Below are positions 56,385 through 64,000 of a stretch of DNA of 64,000 nt, one piece after another; positions within the stretch are counted from its first letter, which is position 1, and each line of letters opens with the position of its first letter. Under the pieces are notes generated by a model. That model saw only the letters and a list, made by a program, of their open reading frames with translations. It had not been told where the DNA came from and did not search any database. Source of the DNA: Candidatus Frankia alpina. Its GTDB lineage: Bacteria; Actinomycetota; Actinomycetes; Frankiales; Frankiaceae. The DNA is taken from positions 1 to 64,000 of the forward strand of contig NZ_CADCWT010000004.1 of NCBI RefSeq assembly GCF_902806485.1, read 5' to 3'. Both the position numbers and the translations under genes were made by a program.

Positions 56385-56897
56385 TCAACTCTGCGTGACG
56401 CTCCCGCCGGCAGCCGCGATCTTCTCCCGCGCGGATGCCGAGAATGCGTCAGCGCTGACGTGCAGCGCGACGTCGATGTCGCCGTTGCCCAGCACCTTCA
56501 CCGGCAACTTGGCACGCACGGCCCCCTTGGCCACGAGGTCGGCCTTGGTGACGTCTCCGCCCTCGGGGAACAGCTCAACCAGCGCGGACACGTTCACCAC
56601 CTGGTACTCCACCCGGGCCGGGTTACTGAAGCCCTTGAGCTTGGGCAGCCGCATGTGCAGGGGCATCTGGCCACCCTCGAAGCGGGCGGGCACCTGCTTG
56701 CGGGCCTTGGAGCCCTTGGTCCCCCGGCCGGCGGTCTTCCCCTTGGAGCCCTCGCCGCGACCGACGCGGATCCGGCTGCGGTGGGCACCGGGCGCCGGAC
56801 GCAGGTGATGCACCTTCAGGCCGCGGCCACGCTCGGTCTGCGCCGAGCCGGTCTGGCCCTTGTCGGTCGCGTCCTCGGTCTTGGTCAGTTCGGCCAT
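56385..56897 (-). CDS. rplO: Ribosomal protein L15
   Basis: uL15, 170 residues. [61 protein letters not shown] is the family core; a ~25-residue N-terminal extension ([20 protein letters not shown]) is extra. Last gene of the spc block, 2 nt after rpmD. Confidence 0.97.
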   Translation of the reverse strand: MAELTKTEDATDKGQTGSAQTERGRGLKVHHLRPAPGAHRSRIRVGRGEGSKGKTAGRGTKGSKARKQVPARFEGGQMPLHMRLPKLKGFSNPARVEYQVVNVSALVELFPEGGDVTKADLVAKGAVRAKLPVKVLGNGDIDVALHVSADAFSASAREKIAAAGGSVTQS

Positions 56898-56899
56898 GG

Positions 56900-57085
56900 C
56901 TAGGAGTCCACCTCCTCGACCCGGACAAGATGGGTCACAGTCCTGATCATCCCGAGAACCTCGGGACGGTCGTCACGGACGGTCGTGGCGTTGATCTTCC
57001 GCAGGCCGAGGGTCCGCAGCGTGGCCCGCTGGTTGTGGGTGCCGCCAATCCCGGAACGGATCTGCGTGATGCGCAGCTTGGCCAT
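56900..57085 (-). CDS. rpmD: Ribosomal protein L30
   Basis: uL30, 61 residues ([28 protein letters not shown]...). ATG at 57085 overlaps the rpsE stop by one base (TGATG), so the two are translationally coupled. Usual short bacterial length. Confidence 0.96.
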   Translation of the reverse strand: MAKLRITQIRSGIGGTHNQRATLRTLGLRKINATTVRDDRPEVLGMIRTVTHLVRVEEVDS

Positions 57086-57693
57086 CACACACCGGCCCCG
57101 GCCACGCGGGCGCGCAGCATGGCTGGCGGGGCGACGTCCTCGAGCGGCAGGCCGCGCCGGGCCGCGATCTCCTCGGGCCGCATGAGGCCGCGAAGGGCGG
57201 CCACGGTTGCGTGCACGATGTTGATCGGGTTCGACGAGCCGAGCGACTTCGACAGTACGTCGTGCACCCCGGCGCACTCCAACACGGCGCGCACCGGGCC
57301 GCCGGCGATCACACCGGTACCGGGTGAGGCCGGCTTGAGCAGGACGACGCCCGCCGCCCGCTCACCCTGCACCGGGTGCGGGATCGTCGAGCCGATCCGG
57401 GGCACCTTGAAGAAGTGCTTCTTGGCCTCCTCGACGCCCTTGGCGATGGCGGCGGGGACTTCCTTGGCCTTGCCGTAGCCGACGCCGACGGTGCCGTCGG
57501 CGTCACCCACCACGACGAGAGCGGTGAAGCTGAAGCGACGACCGCCCTTGACGACCTTCGCGACGCGGTTGATCGCGACGACCCGCTCGACGTAGGCGTT
57601 CTTTTCCTGGGCCGGGCCGCCGCCCGACCGGTCCCGGCGTTCCCGACGGTCCGAGCCGCCGGACCCGCCGCCGCGGCGCTGCTGGCCTGGCAT
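57085..57693 (-). CDS. rpsE: Ribosomal protein S5
   Basis: uS5, 202 residues. The core has [61 protein letters not shown]; a Gly/Arg/Asp-rich N-terminal tail ([21 protein letters not shown]) precedes it. S5 helps mRNA helicase activity and decoding accuracy. 53 nt after rplR. Confidence 0.97.
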   Translation of the reverse strand: MPGQQRRGGGSGGSDRRERRDRSGGGPAQEKNAYVERVVAINRVAKVVKGGRRFSFTALVVVGDADGTVGVGYGKAKEVPAAIAKGVEEAKKHFFKVPRIGSTIPHPVQGERAAGVVLLKPASPGTGVIAGGPVRAVLECAGVHDVLSKSLGSSNPINIVHATVAALRGLMRPEEIAARRGLPLEDVAPPAMLRARVAGAGV

Positions 57694-57746
57694 CTACAAC
57701 ATCTCCCTGATCAGGCTGTACTGGATGGCTTGGGGCTGAGCGGTCA

Positions 57747-58121
57747 TCAGAAGTCCAACCCGCTCTGGCGCGCCGCATCCGCGAGCGCGGCGATCCGGCC
57801 GGCGTAGGTCCGGCCGCCGCGGTCGAACACGACCGCGGCGATCCCGGCCTCCTTTGCCCGCTGGGCGACCAGTTCCCCGACCTTGCGGGCCTGGGCCGAC
57901 TTGTCGCCGTCGCCACCGCGCAGGGTGACGTCCAGGGTGGACGCCGAGACGAGCGTGTGGCCCGCGGCGTCGTCGATGACCTGGGCGTAGATGTGCCGCG
58001 AGGACCGGGTGACGACGAGCCGGGGACGGGACTGGGTGCCCGCCACCTTCTTGCGCACGCGGACATGCCGGCGGAGCTTCGCGGTCCGCCGACGCGCGCT
58101 GGCGCCGAGGCTCACTGCCAT
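57747..58121 (-). CDS. rplR: Ribosomal protein L18
   Basis: uL18, 124 residues, basic N-terminus [20 protein letters not shown], then [20 protein letters not shown] and the closing [27 protein letters not shown]. Binds 5S rRNA. 10 nt after rplF. Confidence 0.97.
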   Translation of the reverse strand: MAVSLGASARRRTAKLRRHVRVRKKVAGTQSRPRLVVTRSSRHIYAQVIDDAAGHTLVSASTLDVTLRGGDGDKSAQARKVGELVAQRAKEAGIAAVVFDRGGRTYAGRIAALADAARQSGLDF

Positions 58122-58131
58122 GATCTATCTC

Positions 58132-58668
58132 CTACTTCCCGGTCTTCCCGACCTTGCGGCGGACGACCTCGCCCTGGTAGCGAACGCCCTTGCCCTTGTA
58201 CGGGTCAGGCTTACGCAATCCGCGGATCTTCGCGGAGACCTCGCCGACCAGCTGCTTGTCGATCCCATGGACCACGAAGCGGGTCGGGGTCTGCACCTCG
58301 AAGCGGATGCCCTCGGGGGCCTTGACCGGGACGGGGTGGCTGTAGCCGAGCGCAAACTCCAGGTCGGAACCCTTGGCCTGGACGCGGTAACCGACGCCGA
58401 CGATCTCCAGGGTCTTGGAGTACCCGGCGGTGACGCCGGTGACCATGTTGGAGACCAGGCTGCGGGTCAGGCCGTGCAGCGAGCGGGACCGACGTTCGTC
58501 ATCCGGGCGGGTCACAACGAGCTGACCCTCCTCCTGGTTGACCCCGATCGGCTCGACCACGACGTGGCTCAGGGTGCCCTTGGGCCCCTTGACAGTAACG
58601 GTCGTCCCCTCGACGGTGATGTCGACACCGCTGGGGACGGGAATGGGCAGGCGCCCGATCCGTGACAT
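58132..58668 (-). CDS. rplF: Ribosomal protein L6
   Basis: uL6, 178 residues. [35 protein letters not shown] at the start and the [21 protein letters not shown] signature near the end. Near the sarcin-ricin loop, with L10/L12. 12 nt after rpsH. Confidence 0.98.
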   Translation of the reverse strand: MSRIGRLPIPVPSGVDITVEGTTVTVKGPKGTLSHVVVEPIGVNQEEGQLVVTRPDDERRSRSLHGLTRSLVSNMVTGVTAGYSKTLEIVGVGYRVQAKGSDLEFALGYSHPVPVKAPEGIRFEVQTPTRFVVHGIDKQLVGEVSAKIRGLRKPDPYKGKGVRYQGEVVRRKVGKTGK

Positions 58669-58680
58669 CGCTCGGCTTCC

Positions 58681-59091
58681 TTACCAGACGTAGGCGAGGA
58701 CTTCCCCGCCCACGCCCCGCTTGCCCGCCTGCTTGTCGGTCAGCAGCCCCGACGAGGTGGAGATGATCGCGACACCCAGTCCCCCAAGCACCTTGGGGAG
58801 GTTCGTCGCCTTGGCGTAGACCCGCAGGCCCGGCTTGCTGATGCGCTTGATCCCGGCGATCGAACGCTCACGGTTCGGGCCGTACTTCAGATCGATGACC
58901 AGAGAGTGGCCGACGCCGCCAGCCGAGGTCGCGTCCTCGACGTGCCAGCTGGAGATGTAGCCCTCCTGCTGGAGGATCTCCGCAACGTGCGTCTTGATCT
59001 TGCTGTGAGGCATCACCACTTGGTCGTGGTAGGCCCGGCTGGCGTTGCGAACACGCGTCAGCATGTCCGCAATCGGGTCGGTCATCGTCAT
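58681..59091 (-). CDS. rpsH: Ribosomal protein S8
   Basis: uS8, 136 residues, with [44 protein letters not shown] and the closing [26 protein letters not shown]. Binds helix 21 of 16S rRNA; in E. coli it represses the spc operon. 108 nt after rpsN; the gap holds no clear signal. Confidence 0.98.
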   Translation of the reverse strand: MTMTDPIADMLTRVRNASRAYHDQVVMPHSKIKTHVAEILQQEGYISSWHVEDATSAGGVGHSLVIDLKYGPNRERSIAGIKRISKPGLRVYAKATNLPKVLGGLGVAIISTSSGLLTDKQAGKRGVGGEVLAYVW

Positions 59092-59199
59092 TGACTTGAC
59101 GCCTTTCTCGCGGCGGTTCCCGTCGACGCCGGGGCGGATGCCCAGGCGGCCATGGTCCAGGCCTGCCGCGATCGGGTGGAGGTGCGGGGGCGGCGCGGT

Positions 59200-59385
59200 C
59201 TACCAGGAGCTCTTGGTGATGCCGGGCAGCTCGCCGCGGTGCGCCATCTGCCGCAGGCAGATCCGGCAGAGTCCGAACACCCGGTAAACCGAGCGGGACC
59301 GGCCGCAGCGCTGGCAGCGGGTGTAACCGCGCACCGCGTACTTCGGCTTGCGGTTCGACTTCTCGATCAGTGCCTTCTTGGCCAT
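59200..59385 (-). CDS. rpsN: Ribosomal protein S14, zinc-binding short form
   Basis: uS14 type Z, 61 residues: [40 protein letters not shown] carries the CxxC-x12-CxxC zinc site. ATG at 59385, 4 nt after rplE. The zinc-free long paralogue common in actinobacteria is not in the window. Confidence 0.97.
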   Translation of the reverse strand: MAKKALIEKSNRKPKYAVRGYTRCQRCGRSRSVYRVFGLCRICLRQMAHRGELPGITKSSW

Positions 59386-59389
59386 CTGT

Positions 59390-59974
59390 CTAGTTCTCCC
59401 GGAAGGGGAAGCCCAGCGCCCGCAGGAGCGCCCGGCCCTCGTCGTCGGTGGTCGCGGTGGTGACGACCGTGATGTCCATGCCCCGAACCCGGTCGATCCG
59501 GTCGATGTCGATCTCATGGAAGATCGACTGCTCGATCACGCCGAAGGTGTAGTTACCCGAACCGTCGAACTGCTTCGGGGACAGCCCACGGAAGTCACGG
59601 ATGCGTGGTAGCGCGATGGAGACCAGGCGGTCGAGAAACTCCCACATCCGGTCGCCGCGCAGGGTCACCTTCGCCCCGATCGGCATCCCCTCGCGCAGCT
59701 TGAACTGGGCGATGGACTTCTTCGCCCGCCGCACGGCCGGCTTCTGACCGGTGATCGCGGCCAGGTCGCGCACGGCGCCGTCGATGAGCTTCGCGTCCCG
59801 GGCGGCGTCCCCGACGCCCATGTTGACGACGACCTTCACGACACCGGGGATCTGCATGACGTTGCGGTAGGAGAACTCCTCCCGCAGCCCCGGGGCAATC
59901 TCGTCGCGGTACCGCTGCTTGAGCCGTGGGACCGGGCGAGCACCGGTGGTCCGGTCTTCGGTGGTCACAGTCAT
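59390..59974 (-). CDS. rplE: Ribosomal protein L5
   Basis: uL5, 194 residues: [58 protein letters not shown] and MGAKVTLRG-type strand. Binds 5S rRNA and P-site tRNA. The first ~18 residues ([15 protein letters not shown]) are an extension. 38 nt after rplX. Confidence 0.98.
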   Translation of the reverse strand: MTVTTEDRTTGARPVPRLKQRYRDEIAPGLREEFSYRNVMQIPGVVKVVVNMGVGDAARDAKLIDGAVRDLAAITGQKPAVRRAKKSIAQFKLREGMPIGAKVTLRGDRMWEFLDRLVSIALPRIRDFRGLSPKQFDGSGNYTFGVIEQSIFHEIDIDRIDRVRGMDITVVTTATTDDEGRALLRALGFPFREN

Positions 59975-60012
59975 TTGATCTCTATTCCCAACTGCTCGAC
60001 TGCTCGCTCGGC

Positions 60013-60345
60013 CTACAGCTCGGCGCCGGTGCGCCGGGAGATGCGGACCTTGGTGCCGTCCTCGTTGATGCGGTACCCGATCCTGGTGGGCCGTCCGTCC
60101 GACGGATCGACGATCATCACGTTGCTCACGTGGATCGGCGCCTCCTGGGTGACGATCCCGCCGGACTGGGAGCCACGCGCGCTCTGCTCGGCGCGGGTGT
60201 GCCGCGTGATCCGGTTCGCGCCCTCGACGAGGACGTTGTTCTTCTCGGGATAGGCCCGGATGACCTTCCCCTTCAGGCCACGGTCCTTGCCAGTGATGAT
60301 CTGGACCGTGTCACCCTTCTTGATCTTCAAAGCGGCCACGGTCAC
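60013..60345 (-). CDS. rplX: Ribosomal protein L24
   Basis: uL24, 110 residues, KOW motif in [43 protein letters not shown]. An initiator of 50S assembly near the exit tunnel. GTG-type start overlaps the rplN stop by 4 nt. Confidence 0.97.
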   Translation of the reverse strand: MTVAALKIKKGDTVQIITGKDRGLKGKVIRAYPEKNNVLVEGANRITRHTRAEQSARGSQSGGIVTQEAPIHVSNVMIVDPSDGRPTRIGYRINEDGTKVRISRRTGAEL

Positions 60346-60710
60346 AGCACCTCCGGCGCCAGCGAGATGATCTTCATGAACTTCTTGTCACGCAGCTCCC
60401 GGCCGACCGGCCCGAAGATGCGAGTGCCCCGGGGTTCGCCACCGTCCCGGATGAGCACCGCCGCGTTCTCGTCGAAACGGATGTAGGAGCCGTCCGGCCG
60501 CCGACGCTCCTTGGTGGTGCGCACCACGACCGCCTTGACCACGTCACCGCGCTTCACTCCGGCGCCGGGCAGGGCATCCTTGACCGTGCCGACGATGATG
60601 TCGCCGATCCCCGCGTAACGACGCCCAGAGCCGCCAAGCACCCGGATGCAGAGAATTTCCCGCGCTCCGGTGTTGTCGGCGACCCGAAGTCGCGACTCCT
60701 GCTGAATCAC
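60342..60710 (-). CDS. rplN: Ribosomal protein L14
   Basis: uL14, 122 residues: [68 protein letters not shown]. First gene of the spc block, 105 nt after rpsQ. The gap holds two copies of ccggtact but no clear promoter. Confidence 0.98.
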   Translation of the reverse strand: MIQQESRLRVADNTGAREILCIRVLGGSGRRYAGIGDIIVGTVKDALPGAGVKRGDVVKAVVVRTTKERRRPDGSYIRFDENAAVLIRDGGEPRGTRIFGPVGRELRDKKFMKIISLAPEVL

Positions 60711-60815
60711 TTTCCGCTCCTGATCACCCGGTACTACCGATCAACCGGTACTGCATCGGACCCGGTCACCCGGGTGCCAGGGCTGGCTAGCCCCCGGGGC
60801 TGCCTCGCCCCGAAA

Positions 60816-61133
60816 CTATTTGGCCTTCTCCAGAACCTGGACGACTCGCCACCGCTTGGTGGCCGACAGCGGCCGGGTCTCCATCAGCAGCACGCGGTCG
60901 CCGACACCGGTGGTGCCGTGCTCGTCGTGCGCCTTGACCTTCTTCGTCCGGCGGATCGTCTTGCCGTACAGCGGGTGCTGCACACGATCCTCGACCGCGA
61001 CCACGACGGTCTTGGTCATCTTGTCGCTGACCACGAGGCCCTCTCGGACCTTGCGGAAGCCGCGGTCGGTGTCCGCCACGCCGGTGTTCTGCGAAGCCTC
61101 CTGGGAGGCCGTCTCGTCTGCCACTGCCCTCAC
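60816..61133 (-). CDS. rpsQ: Ribosomal protein S17
   Basis: uS17, 105 residues, OB fold with [44 protein letters not shown] and [16 protein letters not shown]-type ending. An N-terminal ~22-residue extension ([16 protein letters not shown]) is extra. Overlaps rpmC by 4 nt. Last gene of the S10 block. Confidence 0.97.
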   Translation of the reverse strand: MRAVADETASQEASQNTGVADTDRGFRKVREGLVVSDKMTKTVVVAVEDRVQHPLYGKTIRRTKKVKAHDEHGTTGVGDRVLLMETRPLSATKRWRVVQVLEKAK

Positions 61134-61399
61134 GCCCGTTCCGACTGCGTCGCGTCATCGTCCGCCGCGCCGGCGACCAGCGCCGGATCACCGGTGATAC
61201 CCAGCTCCCGTTCGCGCATCACCGTGTAGATCCGGGCGATGTCACGCCGTACGGCCCGCAGCCGCCGGTTGTTGGACAGCTGCCCGGTCGCCGCCTGGAA
61301 CCGGAGGTTGAACAGCTCCTCCTTGCCCTCACGGAGCTTGTCGACGAGCTCGTCGACAGACAGGCTCCGCAGCTCGTCCGCGGTAGCGACAGCCATCAC
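61130..61399 (-). CDS. rpmC: Ribosomal protein L29
   Basis: uL29, 89 residues: [58 protein letters not shown], then a ~20-residue acidic tail. A docking site at the tunnel exit. Overlaps both neighbours by 4 nt. Confidence 0.97.
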   Translation of the reverse strand: MMAVATADELRSLSVDELVDKLREGKEELFNLRFQAATGQLSNNRRLRAVRRDIARIYTVMRERELGITGDPALVAGAADDDATQSERA

Positions 61400-61812
61400 G
61401 CACCACCTTCACGAACCACGAAACGGCACTTCATCGGCAGCTTGTGGATCGCGCGCCGCATCGCCTCCCGGGCCACGGGCTCCGCGACTCCGGACAGCTC
61501 GAACAACACCCGGCCCGGCTTGACGTTCGCGACCCACCACTCGGGCGAGCCCTTACCGGAACCCATCCGAGTCTCGGCGGGCTTCTTGGTCAACGGCCGG
61601 TCCGGATAGATGTTGATCCAGACCTTGCCACCACGGCGGATATGGCGGGTCATCGCGATACGCGCCGACTCGATCTGCCGGTTCGTCACGTACGCCGACT
61701 CCAGGGCCTGGATCCCGTACTCACCGAACGTGACTCGGGTTCCGCCCTTGGCCGCACCGGTCCGCCTGGGGTGGTGCTGCTTGCGGTGCGCGACCTTCCG
61801 GGGAATCAGCAT
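61396..61812 (-). CDS. rplP: Ribosomal protein L16
   Basis: uL16, 138 residues: [38 protein letters not shown] and [33 protein letters not shown]. Organises the A-site of the 50S. 3 nt after rpsC. Confidence 0.98.
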   Translation of the reverse strand: MLIPRKVAHRKQHHPRRTGAAKGGTRVTFGEYGIQALESAYVTNRQIESARIAMTRHIRRGGKVWINIYPDRPLTKKPAETRMGSGKGSPEWWVANVKPGRVLFELSGVAEPVAREAMRRAIHKLPMKCRFVVREGGA

Positions 61813-61815
61813 GAT

Positions 61816-62841
61816 CTATTCCTCCGCCTTCTCCGGAGTGCCCGTCGTCGCGGCGGCGGCCGGCGTGGCGGCCGACTCGGCCGCGGCGGTGGCGGGCGCG
61901 GTCGGCTTGGCCACCGGGGCCTTCGACGACGCGGCCTCGGGCGCGGTGTTCTCAGGTGCGGTGTTCTCAGGTGCGGTGTTCTCAGGTGCGGTGTTCTCGG
62001 GTGCGGCCTCGGTTGGCAGCCCAGTCTCAGGTGCCGGCGCAGTCTCAGGTGTCGGCGCGTTCCCGCCGCGACCCCGGCGCTCGCTGCGCGCCGCGGCGCG
62101 ACCGGCGTCGGTACCGCCCTGGGTGGTGCCGGACGAGCCGGAACGCGGCCCGCGGCGCGGGCGGTCCCGACGGGTCTGCCGCTGCAGGGCCTCCTGCGCC
62201 TCGCGCTCGGCCCGGCTCTGGACGATGTCGCCCTTGTAGATCCAGACCTTCACGCCGATGCGGCCGAAGTTCGTCCGAGCCTCGTAGAAGCCGTAGTCGA
62301 TATCCGCACGCAGAGTGTGCAGCGGAACTCGACCCTCGCGGTAGAACTCCGAACGGCTCATCTCGGCGCCGCCCAGGCGACCCGAGCACTGCACCCGGAT
62401 GCCCTTCGCGCCGCCCTTCATCGCGGTCTGCATCGCCTTGCGCATCGCGCGGCGGAAGCTGACCCGGCTGGAGAGCTGCTCGGCCACGCCCTGGGCGACG
62501 AGCTGCGCGTCGACCTCGGGGTTCTTGACCTCGAGGATGTTCAGCTGCACCTGCTTGCCGGTGAGCTTCTCCAGGTCGCCACGGATGCGGTCCGCCTCGG
62601 CGCCTCGGCGGCCGATGACGATGCCCGGGCGGGCGGTGTGGATGTCCACCCGCAGCCGTCCCTGGGTCCGCTCGATGTCGACCCGGCTGATACCGGCCCG
62701 CTCCATGCCCCGCGACATCATCTTGCGGATCTTCACGTCCTCGCCGACGTACGCCTTGTACTGCTTGTCGGCGTACCAGCGGGACGTGAATTCCGAAGTG
62801 ATGCCAAGCCGGAACCCGTGCGGGTTGACCTTCTGCCCCAC
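61816..62841 (-). CDS. rpsC: Ribosomal protein S3 with long repetitive C-terminal tail
   Basis: uS3, 341 residues. The KH domain and core ([87 protein letters not shown]) end near 210. After that come ~130 residues of Arg/Gly/Pro then Ala/Pro/Thr-rich sequence, including four ENTAP pentapeptides, far longer than the ~230-280 usual. GTG at 62841 overlaps the rplV stop by one base (TAGTG). The tail likely projects from the 30S mRNA entry side. Confidence 0.97.
   Translation of the reverse strand: MGQKVNPHGFRLGITSEFTSRWYADKQYKAYVGEDVKIRKMMSRGMERAGISRVDIERTQGRLRVDIHTARPGIVIGRRGAEADRIRGDLEKLTGKQVQLNILEVKNPEVDAQLVAQGVAEQLSSRVSFRRAMRKAMQTAMKGGAKGIRVQCSGRLGGAEMSRSEFYREGRVPLHTLRADIDYGFYEARTNFGRIGVKVWIYKGDIVQSRAEREAQEALQRQTRRDRPRRGPRSGSSGTTQGGTDAGRAAARSERRGRGGNAPTPETAPAPETGLPTEAAPENTAPENTAPENTAPENTAPEAASSKAPVAKPTAPATAAAESAATPAAAATTGTPEKAEE
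61940..61999 (-). repeat. 4 x 15-bp tandem repeat in rpsC
   Basis: Four nearly identical 15-nt units coding ENTAP, in frame within the S3 C-terminal tail. Conserved at DNA level, so recently amplified. Confidence 0.95.
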
Positions 62842-63266
62842 TACCGGGCCCTCCTTGTCGTCTTCGCGCCCCGGCCGGTCGTGGAGACCGGCTCCCGGCT
62901 CTCCACCACGACGGTGATGTGGCTGGTGCGCTTGCGGATTCGGTAGGCCCGGCCCTGAGCGCGGGGTCGGATGCGCTTGAGCGTCGGCCCCTCGTCCACG
63001 TAGACCTCGCCGACCCACAGGGTCTCAGGGTCGAGGCGGTGGTTGTTCTCGGCGTTCGCCGCCGCGCTGGCGACGACCTTGTACACGTCCTCGCTCGCCG
63101 CCTGCGCGGCGAACCGGAGGATGTCCAACGCCTCGCTGACCGAACGGCCGCGCACCAGGTCGACGACCCGGCGGGCCTTCATCGGCGAGACCCGCACGTA
63201 GCGGGCCGACGCCTTGGCGCCCGGCAGGCCGGCTCGGGTCAGGCCCTCGACGAGATCGTCAGCCAC
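62841..63266 (-). CDS. rplV: Ribosomal protein L22
   Basis: uL22, 141 residues: [60 protein letters not shown], and the tunnel loop region [32 protein letters not shown]. Its loop lines the exit tunnel. GTG at 63266; it overlaps the rpsS stop by 8 nt. Confidence 0.97.
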   Translation of the reverse strand: MADDLVEGLTRAGLPGAKASARYVRVSPMKARRVVDLVRGRSVSEALDILRFAAQAASEDVYKVVASAAANAENNHRLDPETLWVGEVYVDEGPTLKRIRPRAQGRAYRIRKRTSHITVVVESREPVSTTGRGAKTTRRAR

Positions 63267-63540
63267 GACGCGACCTCCGGTCCTCCTTGACGTGGCCGCG
63301 GAACGTCCTGGTCGAGGCAAACTCGCCGAGCTTGTGCCCGACCATGCCCTCGGTGATGAAGACCGGGACGTGCTTGCGGCCATCGTGCACGGCGATCGTG
63401 TGCCCCAGCATGTCGGGGATCACGGTGGAGCGCCGCGACCAGGTCTTGATGACGTGCTTGGTGCCCTTCGAGTTCTGCACGTCCACCTTCTTGAGCAGGT
63501 GGTCGTCGACGAACGGGCCCTTCTTCAGACTGCGTGGCAT
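63259..63540 (-). CDS. rpsS: Ribosomal protein S19
   Basis: uS19, 93 residues: [83 protein letters not shown]. Forms the 30S head with S13. 99 nt after rplB. Confidence 0.98.
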   Translation of the reverse strand: MPRSLKKGPFVDDHLLKKVDVQNSKGTKHVIKTWSRRSTVIPDMLGHTIAVHDGRKHVPVFITEGMVGHKLGEFASTRTFRGHVKEDRRSRRG

Positions 63541-63639
63541 TGTTGTGTCTCCTCCTTCCTGCTCAGATCCGGTGGGTACGGGAGGTACGGGGGGCGGACG
63601 ACGGGCTCACGGGGGCCGGGGTCCGGGTGCGTGAGGTCA

Positions 63640-64000
63640 CTACCGCCGCCTGTTCTGCTTGCGACGACGCACGATGAGCGCGTCGGACGACTTCTTCTGG
63701 ACCCGGGTCCGGCCCTCCGGACGACCCTTCGGGTTGACCGGGTGACGACCACCGGAGGTCTTGCCCTCACCACCACCGTGCGGGTGGTCGACCGGGTTCA
63801 TGGCGACACCACGCACGGTGGGCCGACGGCCCTTCCAGCGCATCCGGCCAGCCTTGCCCCAGTTGATGTTGCTCTGCTCGGCGTTGCCGACCTCGCCGAC
63901 GGTGGCGCGGCAGCGGACGTCCACGTTGCGGATCTCGCCCGAGGGCATCCGCAACTGGGCGTAGGGGCCGTCCTTTGCGACGAGCTGCACGCTGACGCCG
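63640..64000 (-). CDS. rplB: Ribosomal protein L2, C-terminal part (cut by window edge)
   Basis: The last ~119 residues of uL2, entering from the right edge in the frame [27 protein letters not shown], with the peptidyl-transferase signature [32 protein letters not shown] and a basic end RRRKQNRRR. The start codon lies beyond the window. Confidence 0.97.
   Translation of the reverse strand, partial: GVSVQLVAKDGPYAQLRMPSGEIRNVDVRCRATVGEVGNAEQSNINWGKAGRMRWKGRRPTVRGVAMNPVDHPHGGGEGKTSGGRHPVNPKGRPEGRTRVQKKSSDALIVRRRKQNRRR

Overview
The window is high-GC actinobacterial chromosome, most like Frankia. This is inferred from gene content and order, not from a database match. The evidence is a Cvn-type 'conservon' (sensor kinase, roadblock, DUF742, small GTPase), a WhiB regulator, a DUF5319-like gene beside guaB, a groES-groEL operon whose GroEL has a His-rich tail, a CIRCE site, zinc-containing forms of S4, S14 and L36, many GTG starts, and the usual actinobacterial S10/spc/alpha order of ribosomal genes.

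Layout. 1-5.8 kb: the N-terminus of a Ser/Thr kinase cut by the window edge, a fused carboxyltransferase, a lipase-like hydrolase and the UvrD/PcrA helicase. 5.9-9.1 kb: threonine deaminase (ilvA) and GMP synthase (guaA). 9.5-14.9 kb: the conservon, closed by a strong terminator. 14.9-21.3 kb: a lipoprotein solute-binding protein and two long proline-rich single-pass membrane proteins. 21.5-26.5 kb: guaB3, guaB, DUF5319-like gene and whiB. 26.7-29.4 kb: groEL, groES and a small conserved gene. 29.4-34.1 kb: MarR with a divergent azoreductase, then rimI, tsaB, tsaE and an alpha/beta hydrolase. 34.2-39.4 kb: glyA, a small Cys-tailed protein, alr, nnr and acpS. 39.6-44.7 kb: PadR, a SWIM zinc-finger protein, glmS and glmM. 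44.8-64 kb: rplM-rpsI, a membrane protein, truA, then the alpha, spc and S10 ribosomal blocks, all on the minus strand, ending inside rplB.

The genes are mostly housekeeping: purine synthesis (guaA, guaB), one-carbon metabolism (glyA), cell-wall precursors (glmS, glmM, alr), the t6A tRNA modification (tsaB, tsaE), protein folding and translation.

The most interesting signals are regulatory. A ZTP (pfl)-type riboswitch precedes glyA, with a hairpin that sequesters its ribosome binding site. A promoter, an apparently leaderless 9-codon leader peptide and two tandem hairpins lie before ilvA. Overlapping palindromes form a PadR operator, and CIRCE overlaps the groES promoter. Other oddities are tandem repeats inside coding regions, tail-to-tail gene overlaps, a hydrolase without an obvious start codon, and a small protein ending in CSSGGCG. 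I see no CRISPR array, insertion sequence, prophage, tRNA or rRNA.
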